Positions 7,240 through 15,882 are shown, counted from the first letter of the stretch. The stretch: DNA of 33,430 nt from Streptomyces sp. SM10 (GCF_002910915.1 NZ_NEUF01000180.1:15089-48518); one strand, 5' to 3'. Notes: a model not told the origin generated them from the letters alone. Translations and numbers: made by a program.

Positions 7240-7413
7240 TCAGACCTCGAGGACCTGGCGCTTGTTGTAGGTGCCGCAGCTCGGGCACGCAATGTGCTGG
7301 AGCTTCGGCTCCTGGCAACGCTCGCACGAAACCAGGGTGGGGACCGCAGCCTTCCACTGCGACCGGCGGTGGCGCGTGTTGCTGCGCGACATCTTCCGCT
7401 TCGGAACAGCCAC
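7240..7413 (-). CDS. rpmF: 50S ribosomal protein L32, zinc-binding form
   Basis: L32 of the large subunit, 57 residues, starting at GTG (complement of 7411-7413) with MAVPKRKMSRSNTRHRR and an AGGAGAA ribosome binding site. Two CxxC pairs, CERC (30-33) and CPSC (43-46), mark the zinc-binding form rather than a zinc-independent paralogue. The DUF177 gene stops 2 bp upstream, so the two are translationally close; the DUF177-rpmF pair is widely conserved and tied to 23S rRNA and L32 accumulation. Confidence 0.97.
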   Translation of the reverse strand: MAVPKRKMSRSNTRHRRSQWKAAVPTLVSCERCQEPKLQHIACPSCGTYNKRQVLEV

Positions 7414-7415
7414 GG

Positions 7416-8081
7416 CTACTTCTCCTGCTTCTCGTCGACGCCCGGTTCGGCGCCGCCCATGTTGTCCTTCTCGCCGTCCTGAACGGTCTCGGCGAGTCCT
7501 TGCAGTGCCGCCCAACGGATGTCGGCGACGTCGTGGTGGTGATCAGGATTCTCGTCCAGCCTGATTCCGCATTCGGAACACAGACCGGCACAGGTCTCCT
7601 TGCACACCGGCTGCAGCGGCAGTGCGAGCACCACCGCGTCACGCAGCACAGGTTCGAGGTCGAACGAGTCGTCCTCGAGAAAGAACCTGTCCTCGTCGTC
7701 CTCGGCGTCGTCGACCGGGTCCGCGGTCCTGCTGCGGTTCCGGTCATCGGCGTCAGGGTACGAGAACATTTCCTGGAAGTCCGCTTCGACCTCGAGGGTC
7801 AGCGGCTCCAGACACCTTACGCACTCCCCCTCGGCGGTCGCACGGGCGGTGCCTGTGACAAGCACCCCTTCCATGACCGATTCGAGGCGGAGGTCCAGCG
7901 CCAGGGGCGCGTTCTCCGGCACTCCGACGACCCCGTCGATACCGAGGTCCTTCGGTGCTTCCGCCGTGCGGGTCAGCCGCTTCTGGGTACCCGGACGCCG
8001 GCCCAGCTCACGCGTATCGAACACGAGAGGGCTGCGGTGGTCGAGGTGGCCGTTCAGGGCTTTTCCTGCTTTCGAGATCAT
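7416..8081 (-). CDS. DUF177/YceD-family protein (23S rRNA accumulation)
   Basis: DUF177 (YceD) protein, linked in bacteria and plants to 23S rRNA accumulation and ribosome assembly. Recognisable are LDHRSPLVFDTRELGRRPG near the N terminus, a CVRCLEPL motif, the acidic PDADDRNRSRTADPVDD segment, and the C-terminal CAGLCSECG with the ending RWAALQGL. CVRC and the CxxxC/CxxC cysteines suggest metal binding. I take the ATG complement of 8079-8081 (221 aa). The start is uncertain: an in-frame ATG at 8162, or a CTG near 8054 with AGCAGGAAAA before it, are alternatives. It is followed by rpmF after 2 bp. Confidence 0.85.
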   Translation of the reverse strand: MISKAGKALNGHLDHRSPLVFDTRELGRRPGTQKRLTRTAEAPKDLGIDGVVGVPENAPLALDLRLESVMEGVLVTGTARATAEGECVRCLEPLTLEVEADFQEMFSYPDADDRNRSRTADPVDDAEDDEDRFFLEDDSFDLEPVLRDAVVLALPLQPVCKETCAGLCSECGIRLDENPDHHHDVADIRWAALQGLAETVQDGEKDNMGGAEPGVDEKQEK

Positions 8082-8230
8082 GTACGTGGTGCTGCTCCGG
8101 GAGGGCCGCCCGGGCCCTGGGAGAACATCCCCGGGATTGAGGGCAGCCGGGATCGCCGACATACGCGCGACCGAAGAGCCAGGATACTGGACGTACCGCC
8201 CAGCTCCCAATCCGGTCCGTACCGCTCCGG

Positions 8231-9346
8231 TCAGCGGCCCTGCTCGTAGCGGCGCAGCTGTTCCAGGTCGATCATGCCGGTGTCGAAGAGGCTGGTCTCG
8301 TCGAGCGCGCTCTCGCCCTGCTGCGCAGGGGCCTGGGCCTGCTGGGGCCAGGCGTACTCCTGCTGCTGGTTCGGGTCGTACGCCTGCTGCTGGTAGGCGG
8401 CGTACGGGTCCGGCTGCTGCGGGTAGCCGTAGCCGTCCTGGACCTGCTGCTGGTCCGGGTAGCCGTAGGTCTGCGCGTACTGCGGCTCCGGCTGGGCCTG
8501 GACCGGGAAGCCGCCCTGCGCGGGGTCCTGGTAGTCGGCCACCGGCGCGTAGTCCTGCTGGGCGGGCTCCGCGTACGAGGGCTGCGGGGAGCTCTGACGC
8601 GGATCGGGTGCGGCCAGGTCGGCCAGGCCCGCCCAGTGGTCCTCGTCGCTGGTGCGCTGCCCGCCGCCCGCGGCGTCCTGGGCGGCCATGTGCGCGCCGA
8701 GGTCGTCGGTGGCGACCCGGCCGTGCAGCTTCTGCCGACCGCGGCCGACGGCCTCCAGGGTCTTGGCGAGCACGGCCTCGAAGGCACCGAGCTTGGTGTC
8801 CACGTAGTCGTCGGCCCGCCGGCGGAGCGTCTCGGGGTCGGCGCTGCGCTCCGGGGCCTCGGCGAAGTCGGGGTCCTGGTAGCCCTGCTCGTCGATCCCC
8901 TCGCCGCGGCCCAGGAGCTTTTCCCGGCCACGGTCGACGGAGCCGATCGTCTTGGTGAGGACGACCTCGAAGTTGGCGAGCTTGCTGTCGACGTACTCGT
9001 CGGCCTCGCCGCGGACCTCGTCGGCCTCCCGGCGGGCCTCGGACAGGATCCGGTCCGCCTCCGTCTGGGACCGCTGGGCGATCTCGGTGCCGGAGACCAG
9101 CGAGCCGCGCTCCGCGTGGGCGGACTCGATGATCCGCTCGGCCTCCTGCCGGGCCTGCTGGACGAGCTGCTCGCTGCCGCCGATGAGCTCCTCGGCGTGG
9201 GCGAGCGAGCCGGGCAGGGCCTCGCGCACCTCCTCGAGCATCGCGAGCAGTTCGGCCCGGTTGACCACGCAGGACGCCGACATGGGCATGGAGCGGGCGT
9301 TCCCGACCGTTTCGACGATCTCGTCGAGCTTCTTCTGCACGTCCAC
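8231..9346 (-). CDS. DivIVA/SepIVA-like coiled-coil protein
   Basis: A 371-residue cytosolic protein starting at GTG (complement of 9344-9346), MDVQKKLDEIVETVGNARSM. After MSASCVVNRAELLAML, two DivIVA-like coiled-coil blocks follow; each ends in a related segment, VDSKLANFEVVLTKTIGSV and VDTKLGAFEAVLAKTLEAV, showing an internal duplication. From about residue 250 the protein is disordered and Gln/Pro/Tyr-rich (YGYPDQQQ, YAAYQQQAY). Gene order coaD, this gene, DUF177, rpmF, rnc, mutM matches the mycobacterial locus of the divisome protein SepIVA, so I infer a SepIVA relative acting in division or polar growth; some annotations call it an ATP synthase b-like or cell division initiation protein. 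TACAGT about 50 nt upstream may be a -10. Start weakly supported. Confidence 0.85.
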   Translation of the reverse strand: MDVQKKLDEIVETVGNARSMPMSASCVVNRAELLAMLEEVREALPGSLAHAEELIGGSEQLVQQARQEAERIIESAHAERGSLVSGTEIAQRSQTEADRILSEARREADEVRGEADEYVDSKLANFEVVLTKTIGSVDRGREKLLGRGEGIDEQGYQDPDFAEAPERSADPETLRRRADDYVDTKLGAFEAVLAKTLEAVGRGRQKLHGRVATDDLGAHMAAQDAAGGGQRTSDEDHWAGLADLAAPDPRQSSPQPSYAEPAQQDYAPVADYQDPAQGGFPVQAQPEPQYAQTYGYPDQQQVQDGYGYPQQPDPYAAYQQQAYDPNQQQEYAWPQQAQAPAQQGESALDETSLFDTGMIDLEQLRRYEQGR

Positions 9347-9443
9347 CGTGTGCTCGCCACTCTCTGCTGCTGTTGGAGACGGACGGGACGACTGTAAGGC
9401 CAGTCGCCTCCCGTCCGACACCTGGTGACGGACGGTCAGCGCA

Positions 9444-9923
9444 TCACTTCTGGCCGAGACGCTCCACGAGGGCCGCGTGAACGGTCGGCGGCAGCAGGTG
9501 CGCCACGTCGCCGCCCCAGGTGGCGACCTCCTTGACCAGGGAGGACGACAGGAAGCTGTAGGTCGGGTTCGTCGGCACGAAGAGCGTCTCGACCCCCGAG
9601 AGGCCGTTGTTCATCTGGGCCATCTGCAGCTCGTAGTCGAAGTCGCTGACGGCCCGCAGGCCCTTCACGATCGCCGGGATGTCGCGCTGCTTGCAGAAGT
9701 CGACCAGCAGGCCGTGGAAGGACTCGACCTCCACGTTGCCGAAGTCGGCCGTCACCTCGCGGATCATCCCGATCCGCTCGTCGACGGTGAACAGGCCCTT
9801 CTTGGACTGGTTGATCATCACGGCGACGTGCACGACGTCGTACAGCTTCGAGGCTCGTCCGATGATGTCGAGATGTCCGTTGGTGATGGGGTCGAACGAC
9901 CCCGGACAGACGGCGCGGCGCAA
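9444..9923 (-). CDS. coaD: Phosphopantetheine adenylyltransferase
   Basis: Fourth step of coenzyme A synthesis: 4'-phosphopantetheine plus ATP to dephospho-CoA. The 159-residue length is exactly that of the family if translation starts at TTG (complement of 9921-9923), giving M-RRAVCPGSFDPITNGHLDII, with GAGGGAA ahead; the longer open frame upstream has no family similarity. The nucleotidyltransferase motif NGHLDII and the C-terminal SFLSSSLVKEVA loop bind ATP. RsmD lies 26 bp upstream in the same direction, a common bacterial pairing. Confidence 0.95.
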   Translation of the reverse strand: MRRAVCPGSFDPITNGHLDIIGRASKLYDVVHVAVMINQSKKGLFTVDERIGMIREVTADFGNVEVESFHGLLVDFCKQRDIPAIVKGLRAVSDFDYELQMAQMNNGLSGVETLFVPTNPTYSFLSSSLVKEVATWGGDVAHLLPPTVHAALVERLGQK

Positions 9924-9949
9924 CGTGGTTCCCTCGCTCTCCGGTGCGG

Positions 9950-10534
9950 TCAACGTGCGTCTTCGCACGTAGAGGCGGCGCGACCGTACCAAAACGTCGC
10001 CTCGCCGTAACGACGCGCCCGCTCTGGCTCGAATCCGCCGGGCCAGTTGAATTCCCCGCCCCGTGTCCTCCGTTCCACCGTGACGAGAGCATCGCCCGTG
10101 AGCCACCCCTGAGCACGGAGTGTGAGGAGGATCTCCCGAAGATCGTCGTCGGTCACGGCGTAGGGCGGATCGAGGAAGACCACGTCGTACGGGTCCGAGG
10201 GCGCCGGTCCGGTCACGATCTGTTCGGCTTTGCCCGCACGGAATTCCGCGCCGGGCAGACCGAGAGTGCGGATGTTGTCGCGGACGGTGCGCGCGGCCGT
10301 GGCGTCGGCCTCCACGAGCAGTGCGTGGGCGGCTCCGCGCGAGAGTGCCTCAAGGCCCACGGCCCCCGAACCCGCGTACAGATCGGCGACACGGATGCCG
10401 TCGAGGGTGCCCAGGAGCGCCTGCCAGGTGGAGAACAGGCCCTCCCGCGCACGGTCGGAGGTGGGGCGGGTGCCGGTGCCGGGCGGGACGGCCAGGCGGC
10501 GTCCGCCGGCCACGCCTGCGATCACGCGGGTCAT
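9950..10534 (-). CDS. rsmD: 16S rRNA (guanine-966-N2)-methyltransferase RsmD
   Basis: SAM-dependent methyltransferase modifying G966 of 16S rRNA (E. coli numbering). The 194-residue protein starts at the ATG complement of 10532-10534 (MTRVIAGVAGGRRLAVP) with GAGGAAC in front. The N terminus GTRPTSDRAREGLFSTW is characteristic, the SAM motif is DLYAGSGAVGLEALSRGA and the catalytic motif is VVFLDPPY. The C-terminal tail is a little longer than usual. It is placed between recG and coaD, likely in one transcription unit. Confidence 0.95.
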   Translation of the reverse strand: MTRVIAGVAGGRRLAVPPGTGTRPTSDRAREGLFSTWQALLGTLDGIRVADLYAGSGAVGLEALSRGAAHALLVEADATAARTVRDNIRTLGLPGAEFRAGKAEQIVTGPAPSDPYDVVFLDPPYAVTDDDLREILLTLRAQGWLTGDALVTVERRTRGGEFNWPGGFEPERARRYGEATFWYGRAASTCEDAR

Positions 10535-10623
10535 GGGTGTCTGTTCCTCGGGTCGTGGGCGGCGCACAGGACGGGACGTGTGCCGTGTTCCCCACGATAT
10601 GGCGTCGCCGGGGATCCGCCCGG

Positions 10624-12864
10624 TCACCCCTTGTCGAGGTACTCCTCCCGGTCCTTGTCGAGCAGGGCGTCCAACGCGGTGCGCAGCTCCGGCAGCCGTT
10701 CGAGCCCGGGGTCGTCCGCGACGATCCGGACGGCCTCCTCACGGGCCGCCGCGATGACCTCCTCGTCGTCGATGACGCTGAGCACCCGCAGCGAGGAGCG
10801 GACGCCGGACTGGGCCTGGCCGAGGACATCGCCCTCGCGCCGCTGTTCGAGGTCGATGCGGGAGAGCTCGAAGCCGTCGAGGGTGGCGGCGACCGCGGAG
10901 AGTCTGGCCCGGGCGGGACTCGCCTCGTGCGCCTCGCTGACCAGCAGACAGAGGCCGGGGGCGCTGCCTCGCCCCACACGGCCTCTGAGCTGGTGCAGCT
11001 GGGACACCCCGAAGCGGTCCGCGTCCATGATCACCATCGCGGTGGCGTTGGGGACGTTCACCCCGACCTCGATGACGGTGGTGGCGACCAGGACGTCGGC
11101 CTGGCCGGCGGCGAACCGGCGCATGACGTCGTCCTTGTCGTCGGGGGGCATCCTGCCGTGGAGGACCTCGACGCGCAGGCCCGCGAGCGGGCCCTTGGCG
11201 AGCTGGTCCGCGATGTCCAGTACGGCGAGCGGCGGCCGCTTCTCGGCCTCCTCGTCCGGGGCGGCCTGCTTCTTGGCGGTCTTCCCCTTCTTCTCCGCCG
11301 TCGCGTCGGCGTCGTCACCGATGCGGGGGCACACGACGTAGGCCTGGTGGCCGGTCTCCACCTCCTCGCGGACCCGCTCCCAGGCGCGGTTGAGGAAGTG
11401 CGGTTTGTCCTTGGCCGGGACGACGTGGCTGGCGATCGGCGAGCGGCCGGCCGGGAGCTGGTCGAGTACGGAGGTCTCCAGGTCGCCGAAGACGGTCATC
11501 GCGACCGTCCGGGGAATGGGGGTGGCCGTCATCACGAGCAGGTGGGGCGGCTGCTTCCCCTTGGAGCGCAGCGCGTCCCTCTGCTCCACCCCGAAGCGGT
11601 GCTGTTCGTCGACGACGACCAGGCCGAGGTCGTGGAACTTCACCTTGTCCTCGATCAGGGCATGGGTCCCGATGACGATGCCCGCCTCGCCGGTGACCAG
11701 GTCGAGCAGTGCCTGGCGACGGGCCGCCGTGCCCATGGACCCGGTGAGCAGGACGACCTTGGTGCCCAGGTCGGAGCCGCCGAGCAGGCCGCCCTCGGCC
11801 AGCTCGCCCATCATCTCGGTGATGGAGCGGTGGTGCTGCTGGGCCAGCACCTCGGTGGGCGCCAGCATGGCCGCCTGGCCGCCCGCGTCGACGACCCGGA
11901 GCATGGCCCGCAGCGCGACGAGGGTCTTGCCGGAGCCCACCTCGCCCTGGAGCAGGCGGTGCATGGGGTGTTCGGTCGCCAGGGCGTCGAAGATCTCTCC
12001 GGTGACCTTCTGCTGGCCCTCGGTGAGGGTGAAGGGGAGCGTGGAGTCGAAGGCGTCGAGCACTCCGCCGGGAACGGCCCGCCGTGCCGCTGCCGGGAGC
12101 TGGGTGTCCGCGTACCGGCGGCGGGCGAGCGCGACCTGGAGGACGAAGGCCTCGTCCCAGCGCAGCCGGTCCCGCGCGGCCGCGATGTCCGCCTTGGTCT
12201 GCGGGCGGTGGATCCTGAGCAGCGCCTCGGGGAGCGGGACGAGCCCCCGGCCGTCGCGCAGCGCCGGGGGCAACGGGTCCACCGCTTCCTGCGCGCTGGG
12301 CAGGACCGCGTCGACCGCCTTGGCGATCCGCCACGAGTCGAGCTGCTTGCAGGCCGGGTAGATCGGCAGCAGCTGCCCCGCGAAGGCGTCGACGGCCTCG
12401 GTCATCTCGGCCTCGCCGGCCGCCCCGTCGTCGCCGGACCGGGCGTCGAGGAGCTGGTACGTGGGGTGGGCCAGCTGCATCTTCCGGTTGAACACGGAGA
12501 CCTTGCCCGCGAACATCGCCCGCCGGCCCGGGAGGAGTTCCTTGTGCGGCTTGTGGACGCCGTGCCCGAAGAAGACCAGCTGGAGCCGGCCGCTGCCGTC
12601 GGTGAGAGTGACCTCCAGCCGCTTGCCCCGGCCGTTGTTGAACATCATGATCCGCGCGTCGGCGACCTGCGCGACGACCGTCACGTGCTCGTCCAGCGGG
12701 AGCTCGGTGAGCGCCGTGAGACGGCCCCGCTCCTCGTAGCGCCGCGGGTAGTGGTGCAGCAGATCACCGACCGTGTGCAGGTCGAGGTGTTCGGCCATCA
12801 CCTTCGCGGTGGCTCCGCCGAGCAGCTTCTTGAGGGGTTCATCGAAAGCGGACACGCGCTCCAT
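10624..12864 (-). CDS. recG: ATP-dependent DNA helicase RecG
   Basis: Branch-migrating helicase for stalled forks and recombination intermediates. About 746 residues. The N-terminal wedge/OB region contains LHTVGDLLHHYPRRYEERG. The helicase core has Walker A GEVGSGKT (about 303-310), the DEQH box VVVDEQHRFGVEQR (about 417-427), TATPIPRTV, and TTVIEVGVNVPNATAMV with HQLRGRVGRG in the second RecA domain. A Lys/Glu-rich insertion (about 515-540, EKKGKTAKKQ) in the second domain looks lineage-specific. Start uncertain: ATG at 12864 is chosen, but GTG at 12879 or GTG at 12855 are in frame and none has a clear Shine-Dalgarno. The DAK-family gene ends 51 bp upstream. Confidence 0.96.
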   Translation of the reverse strand: MERVSAFDEPLKKLLGGATAKVMAEHLDLHTVGDLLHHYPRRYEERGRLTALTELPLDEHVTVVAQVADARIMMFNNGRGKRLEVTLTDGSGRLQLVFFGHGVHKPHKELLPGRRAMFAGKVSVFNRKMQLAHPTYQLLDARSGDDGAAGEAEMTEAVDAFAGQLLPIYPACKQLDSWRIAKAVDAVLPSAQEAVDPLPPALRDGRGLVPLPEALLRIHRPQTKADIAAARDRLRWDEAFVLQVALARRRYADTQLPAAARRAVPGGVLDAFDSTLPFTLTEGQQKVTGEIFDALATEHPMHRLLQGEVGSGKTLVALRAMLRVVDAGGQAAMLAPTEVLAQQHHRSITEMMGELAEGGLLGGSDLGTKVVLLTGSMGTAARRQALLDLVTGEAGIVIGTHALIEDKVKFHDLGLVVVDEQHRFGVEQRDALRSKGKQPPHLLVMTATPIPRTVAMTVFGDLETSVLDQLPAGRSPIASHVVPAKDKPHFLNRAWERVREEVETGHQAYVVCPRIGDDADATAEKKGKTAKKQAAPDEEAEKRPPLAVLDIADQLAKGPLAGLRVEVLHGRMPPDDKDDVMRRFAAGQADVLVATTVIEVGVNVPNATAMVIMDADRFGVSQLHQLRGRVGRGSAPGLCLLVSEAHEASPARARLSAVAATLDGFELSRIDLEQRREGDVLGQAQSGVRSSLRVLSVIDDEEVIAAAREEAVRIVADDPGLERLPELRTALDALLDKDREEYLDKG

Positions 12865-12915
12865 TGCACACCACGCCACTGACAGATGTCGCCGGGCGCC
12901 GCGCCCCGGGAGGTG

Positions 12916-14535
12916 TCACTCGACGCCGATGAGCAGGGGCGCCGCCTGGTGCCCGCCCCGGTAGACGACCGTGTCGACGGCGAGGTGGCCCTCGCGGATG
13001 TACGCGCCGAGCTCGTCGGCCAGGGCGTCGGGGACGTCCTCGCCGAGGACCAGGGTGACGAGTTCGCCGCCGGCCGAGAGCATCCGGTCCAGGACCGTGC
13101 GGGCCGTGTCCGGGACGTCCTGTCCGATGACGGCGACGTCCCCGTCGATCAGACCGAGGATGTCGCCGGCCTGGCAGATTCCCGCCATGGTCCACGACTG
13201 CCGCTCGGCGACGGCGAGTTCGGCGTAGCGGGTGGCTCCGGCCGCCGAGGTCATCGCGACGACGTCCTCGTCGAAGCTGCGGTCGGGTTCGTGGACGGCG
13301 AGCGCGGCGATGCCCTGGACCGCGGCGCGGGTGGGGACCAGTGCGACGCGGATGCCCTCCGCCCTGGCCTGCTCGGCGGCCGCGGCGGCGGTGTGGCGCA
13401 GTTGTGCGTCGTTGGGCAGCAGGACCACTTCGCGGGCGTGGGCCCGGCGGATGGCGTCGACCAGTTCGCCGCTGGCGGGCGGCTCCCCGGGGCGTGCCAG
13501 CACGGTGGTCGCGCCGGCCTCGGCGCACAGGCCGGAGAGTCCGTCGCCCGGTACGACCACGACGACGGCGCGCTGGGCGGGTTCCCGGTGGGTGGCGCCC
13601 CGGTCGGCGGCGAAGTGGGTGATCCGGATCCGGTAGGGCCGGCCGGCCTCGACCCCGGCCTCGACGGCGGCCCCCGCGTCGTCGACGTGGACGTGGACGT
13701 TCCACAGGCCGTCCCCGCCGACCACGACGAGGGAGTCCCCCAGGGCGTCCAGCCGGCTCCGCAGCCGGGCGACCGCGTCGTCGGATGCCTCCAGCAGGAA
13801 GATGACCTCGAAGGCGGGGCCGCCGTCCGGACCCGCGTCGGCGCAGTCGCCGGTGAGGGGCGCGTGCTCGGGGGCGGGCCGGACGCCGCGCTCCTGCGCC
13901 CGTCCGCCGACCGCTTCCAGCAGCGCTCCGAGCACGGTCACCAGACCCTGTCCGCCCGCGTCCACGACGCCCGCGCGCCCGAGGGCGGCGAGCTGTCCGG
14001 GGGTGGCCGCCAGGGCCGTGCGCGCTGCGTCGTACGCCGCGTCGAGCACGTCCGTGAGGCGGGTGCCCCCGGTGGCCCCGGCCGCCTCGGCGGCGGCGGT
14101 GGCGACGGTGAGCACGGTGCCCTCGACGGGGTGGGCGACGGCCTGCCGCGCCGCGGTCGCGGCCTCGGTCAAAGCGGCCCGCAGGTGATCCGCGTCACCC
14201 GACTCGGACAGCACCCCGGCCATGCCCCGCAGGAGCTGGGCCAGGATCGTCCCGGAGTTGCCCCGGGCGCCGATCAGCGCGCCGTGCGCCATGGCCCGTA
14301 CGGCGTCGGCGGGGGCGGGGGCCGTGGAGCCGGTCTCATGGGCGGCGAAGACCGCTTCGACGGCCGCGGCAGCCGACTCGACGGTGAGGTACAGGTTGGT
14401 GCCGGTGTCCCCGTCGGCGACGGGATAGACGTTGATGGCGTCGATGGCCGCCCGCTCGCGGCCGAGTGCCTCCAGAGCCAGTGAGCACCAGGTGCGCACC
14501 GCGACGGCGTCGAGATCGTCGGGGGTCTGCGGCAC
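12916..14535 (-). CDS. DAK2-domain kinase, fatty-acid kinase FakA type
   Basis: A 539-residue DhaL/DAK2 fusion, the architecture of FakA, which phosphorylates fatty acids bound to a FakB/DegV partner. It starts at GTG (complement of 14533-14535) behind an excellent AGGAGG. The N-terminal DAK2 domain (about 1-200) has the Mg-ATP motif NVYPVADGDTGTNLYLTV and RGNSGTILAQLLRGM. The middle domain contains VVDAGGQGLVTVLGALLEAVGG, and the C-terminal part has VHVHVDDAGAAVEAG and the end GGHQAAPLLIGVE. Substrate not proven here; no DegV gene is in the window. It leads the minus-strand run toward recG and is divergent from rpmB. Confidence 0.9.
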   Translation of the reverse strand: MPQTPDDLDAVAVRTWCSLALEALGRERAAIDAINVYPVADGDTGTNLYLTVESAAAAVEAVFAAHETGSTAPAPADAVRAMAHGALIGARGNSGTILAQLLRGMAGVLSESGDADHLRAALTEAATAARQAVAHPVEGTVLTVATAAAEAAGATGGTRLTDVLDAAYDAARTALAATPGQLAALGRAGVVDAGGQGLVTVLGALLEAVGGRAQERGVRPAPEHAPLTGDCADAGPDGGPAFEVIFLLEASDDAVARLRSRLDALGDSLVVVGGDGLWNVHVHVDDAGAAVEAGVEAGRPYRIRITHFAADRGATHREPAQRAVVVVVPGDGLSGLCAEAGATTVLARPGEPPASGELVDAIRRAHAREVVLLPNDAQLRHTAAAAAEQARAEGIRVALVPTRAAVQGIAALAVHEPDRSFDEDVVAMTSAAGATRYAELAVAERQSWTMAGICQAGDILGLIDGDVAVIGQDVPDTARTVLDRMLSAGGELVTLVLGEDVPDALADELGAYIREGHLAVDTVVYRGGHQAAPLLIGVE

Positions 14536-14729
14536 CGTTGGTCCTCCTTGGGGCGGCCGTGGGGGCTGGCCGCACCGCAGGGTAGTCCGGGCGCGGGAGC
14601 CCGGCGGGCAGAGGTGCGGGACGGAGTGCCCGGGCAGCCGTGGTAGTTTCGTATCTCCGACGCAGCCGTTGTATGCTGCTTCGGTTGCCCGGCGAGAGTC
14701 GGGCCATTCCTCCGGTACCGCCACTTCAG

Positions 14730-14754
14730 TAAAATGATTCCGGCGCGCCGGAAT
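14730..14754 (+). promoter_or_regulatory. Candidate rpmB -10 box and leader palindrome
   Basis: TAAAAT (14730-14735) is a good -10 with a poor -35 17 nt upstream. It is followed at once by the perfect 18-bp palindrome ATTCCGGCG-CGCCGGAAT (14737-14754), which would form a hairpin at the 5' end of the rpmB mRNA or serve as an operator. The ribosome binding site is downstream. Confidence 0.4.
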
Positions 14755-14790
14755 TCACTGTAAGTGCATCTGAAGTCTTTGGAGTGACCC

Positions 14791-14976
14791 GTGGCTGCCA
14801 ACTGCGACGTTTGCGGCAAGGGGCCGAGCTTCGGCAACAGCATTTCGCACTCGCACCGCCGTACGTCCCGTCGCTGGAATCCCAACATCCAGCGCGTGCG
14901 TGCCGTGGTCGGGCGGACGCCGAAGCGGCTCAACGTCTGCACCTCGTGCATCAAGGCCGGCAAGGTCGCGCGCTGA
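14791..14976 (+). CDS. rpmB: 50S ribosomal protein L28, zinc-binding form
   Basis: L28 of the large subunit, 61 residues, GTG start with GGAG ahead. The sequence MAANCDVCGKGPSFGN, SHSHRRTSRRWNPNIQ and LNVCTSCIKAGKVAR is typical. CDVC and CTSC are the two CxxC zinc ligands, so this is the zinc-containing paralogue. It is monocistronic, set between divergent (DAK2) and convergent (thiD) neighbours, with a strong terminator right after. Confidence 0.97.
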   Translation: MAANCDVCGKGPSFGNSISHSHRRTSRRWNPNIQRVRAVVGRTPKRLNVCTSCIKAGKVAR

Positions 14977-15009
14977 CGTTCCCGTCGTAGCGCAGCCTTC
15001 CGGTTGCCC

Positions 15010-15043
15010 AAAAAGCCGGTCCACCTCGGTGGACCGGCTTTTT
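15010..15043. terminator. Bidirectional terminator between rpmB and thiD
   Basis: Perfect 16-bp inverted repeat AAAAAGCCGGTCCACC (15010-15025) / GGTGGACCGGCTTTTT (15028-15043). The A-run and T-run flanks make it a classical terminator on both strands, serving rpmB (+) and thiD (-). Confidence 0.95.
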
Positions 15044-15050
15044 GCTGTGC

Positions 15051-15869
15051 TCAGTGTGAGGCGGGGGCGGGACGCGTGGCCCAGCCGTGGTCGACGGGGC
15101 CGATGCCGCCGCCCAGCGCGAAGCCGGCCCGGATGGCGCCGGTGACGTACTCCTTCGCGCCCCGCACGGCCGTCTCCACGTCCTGGCCGCGGGCGAGTCC
15201 GCACGCGATGGCGGAGGCGAGGGTGCAGCCCGTGCCGTGGGTGTGGCGGTTGTCGAGCCTCGGCGCGCGGAACCAGTGCTCCTCGCCGCCGTCCGTCAGC
15301 AGGTCCACGGCCTCACCGGGCAGGTGGCCACCCTTGATGACCACCCAGCGCGGCCCGTAGGAGAGGATCTCCGCGGCGGCCCGCCGCATTCCGGGCTCGT
15401 CGGTGACGGTGACGCCCGTGAGCTGGGTCACCTCGTCGAGGTTCGGGGTGGCGACCGTGGCGACGGGCAGCAGCTTCGTGCGTACGGAGTCGAGGGCTTC
15501 GGCGGCCAGCAGCGCGTCCCCGTGCTTGGAGACGCCGACAGGGTCGACGACGACAGGTGCGCCGGTCCCGGCGAGGAGTTCGGCGACGGTGTCGACCAGC
15601 GCGGCCGAGGACAGCATGCCGGTCTTCACCGCCTGGACGCCGATGTCGTCGACGACGCTCCGGTACTGGGCGCGTACGGCGTCCGCCGGGAGTTCCCAGG
15701 CGCCCTGGACGCCCAGCGAGTTCTGGGCGGTCACCACGGTCAGCACGCTCATGCCGTGGGTGCCGAGGGCCAGCATCGTCTTCAGGTCGGCCTGGATGCC
15801 CGCACCGCCGCCGGAGTCTGATCCGGCGACGGTGAGGACACGGGGCGGTATCGGGGCAGGTGCTGTCAT
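15051..15869 (-). CDS. thiD: Hydroxymethylpyrimidine/phosphomethylpyrimidine kinase
   Basis: Ribokinase-fold enzyme phosphorylating HMP and HMP-P for thiamine synthesis. 272 residues, standard length. Motifs: VAGSDSGGGAGIQADLKT near the N terminus, VVVDPVGVSKHGDALL in the middle, and the anion-hole motif HTHGTGCTLASAIACGLARG near the C terminus. The ATG has no Shine-Dalgarno, but TAGATT lies 7 nt upstream, pointing to a leaderless mRNA separate from thiL. A hairpin overlapping the thiL stop lies directly upstream. No thiamine riboswitch is visible in the short gap. Confidence 0.96.
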   Translation of the reverse strand: MTAPAPIPPRVLTVAGSDSGGGAGIQADLKTMLALGTHGMSVLTVVTAQNSLGVQGAWELPADAVRAQYRSVVDDIGVQAVKTGMLSSAALVDTVAELLAGTGAPVVVDPVGVSKHGDALLAAEALDSVRTKLLPVATVATPNLDEVTQLTGVTVTDEPGMRRAAAEILSYGPRWVVIKGGHLPGEAVDLLTDGGEEHWFRAPRLDNRHTHGTGCTLASAIACGLARGQDVETAVRGAKEYVTGAIRAGFALGGGIGPVDHGWATRPAPASH

Positions 15870-15876
15870 GCCCCGG

Positions 15877-15882
15877 AATCTA
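15877..15882 (-). promoter_or_regulatory. Candidate -10 box (TAGATT) of thiD
   Basis: TAGATT on the minus strand, 7 nt before the thiD ATG. It matches TANNNT well. The -35 position falls inside the thiL terminator region and shows no consensus. Confidence 0.45.

Noticed and set aside
14726..14745. Zur box upstream of rpmB
   Set aside because: Only one half-site resembles the streptomycete Zur motif, and this L28 is the zinc-containing type, which is not the form normally controlled by Zur.
15870..15882. Thiamine (TPP) riboswitch before thiD
   Set aside because: The gap to thiL is too short and lacks the conserved TPP-aptamer sequence; the same holds upstream of thiL as far as I can see.
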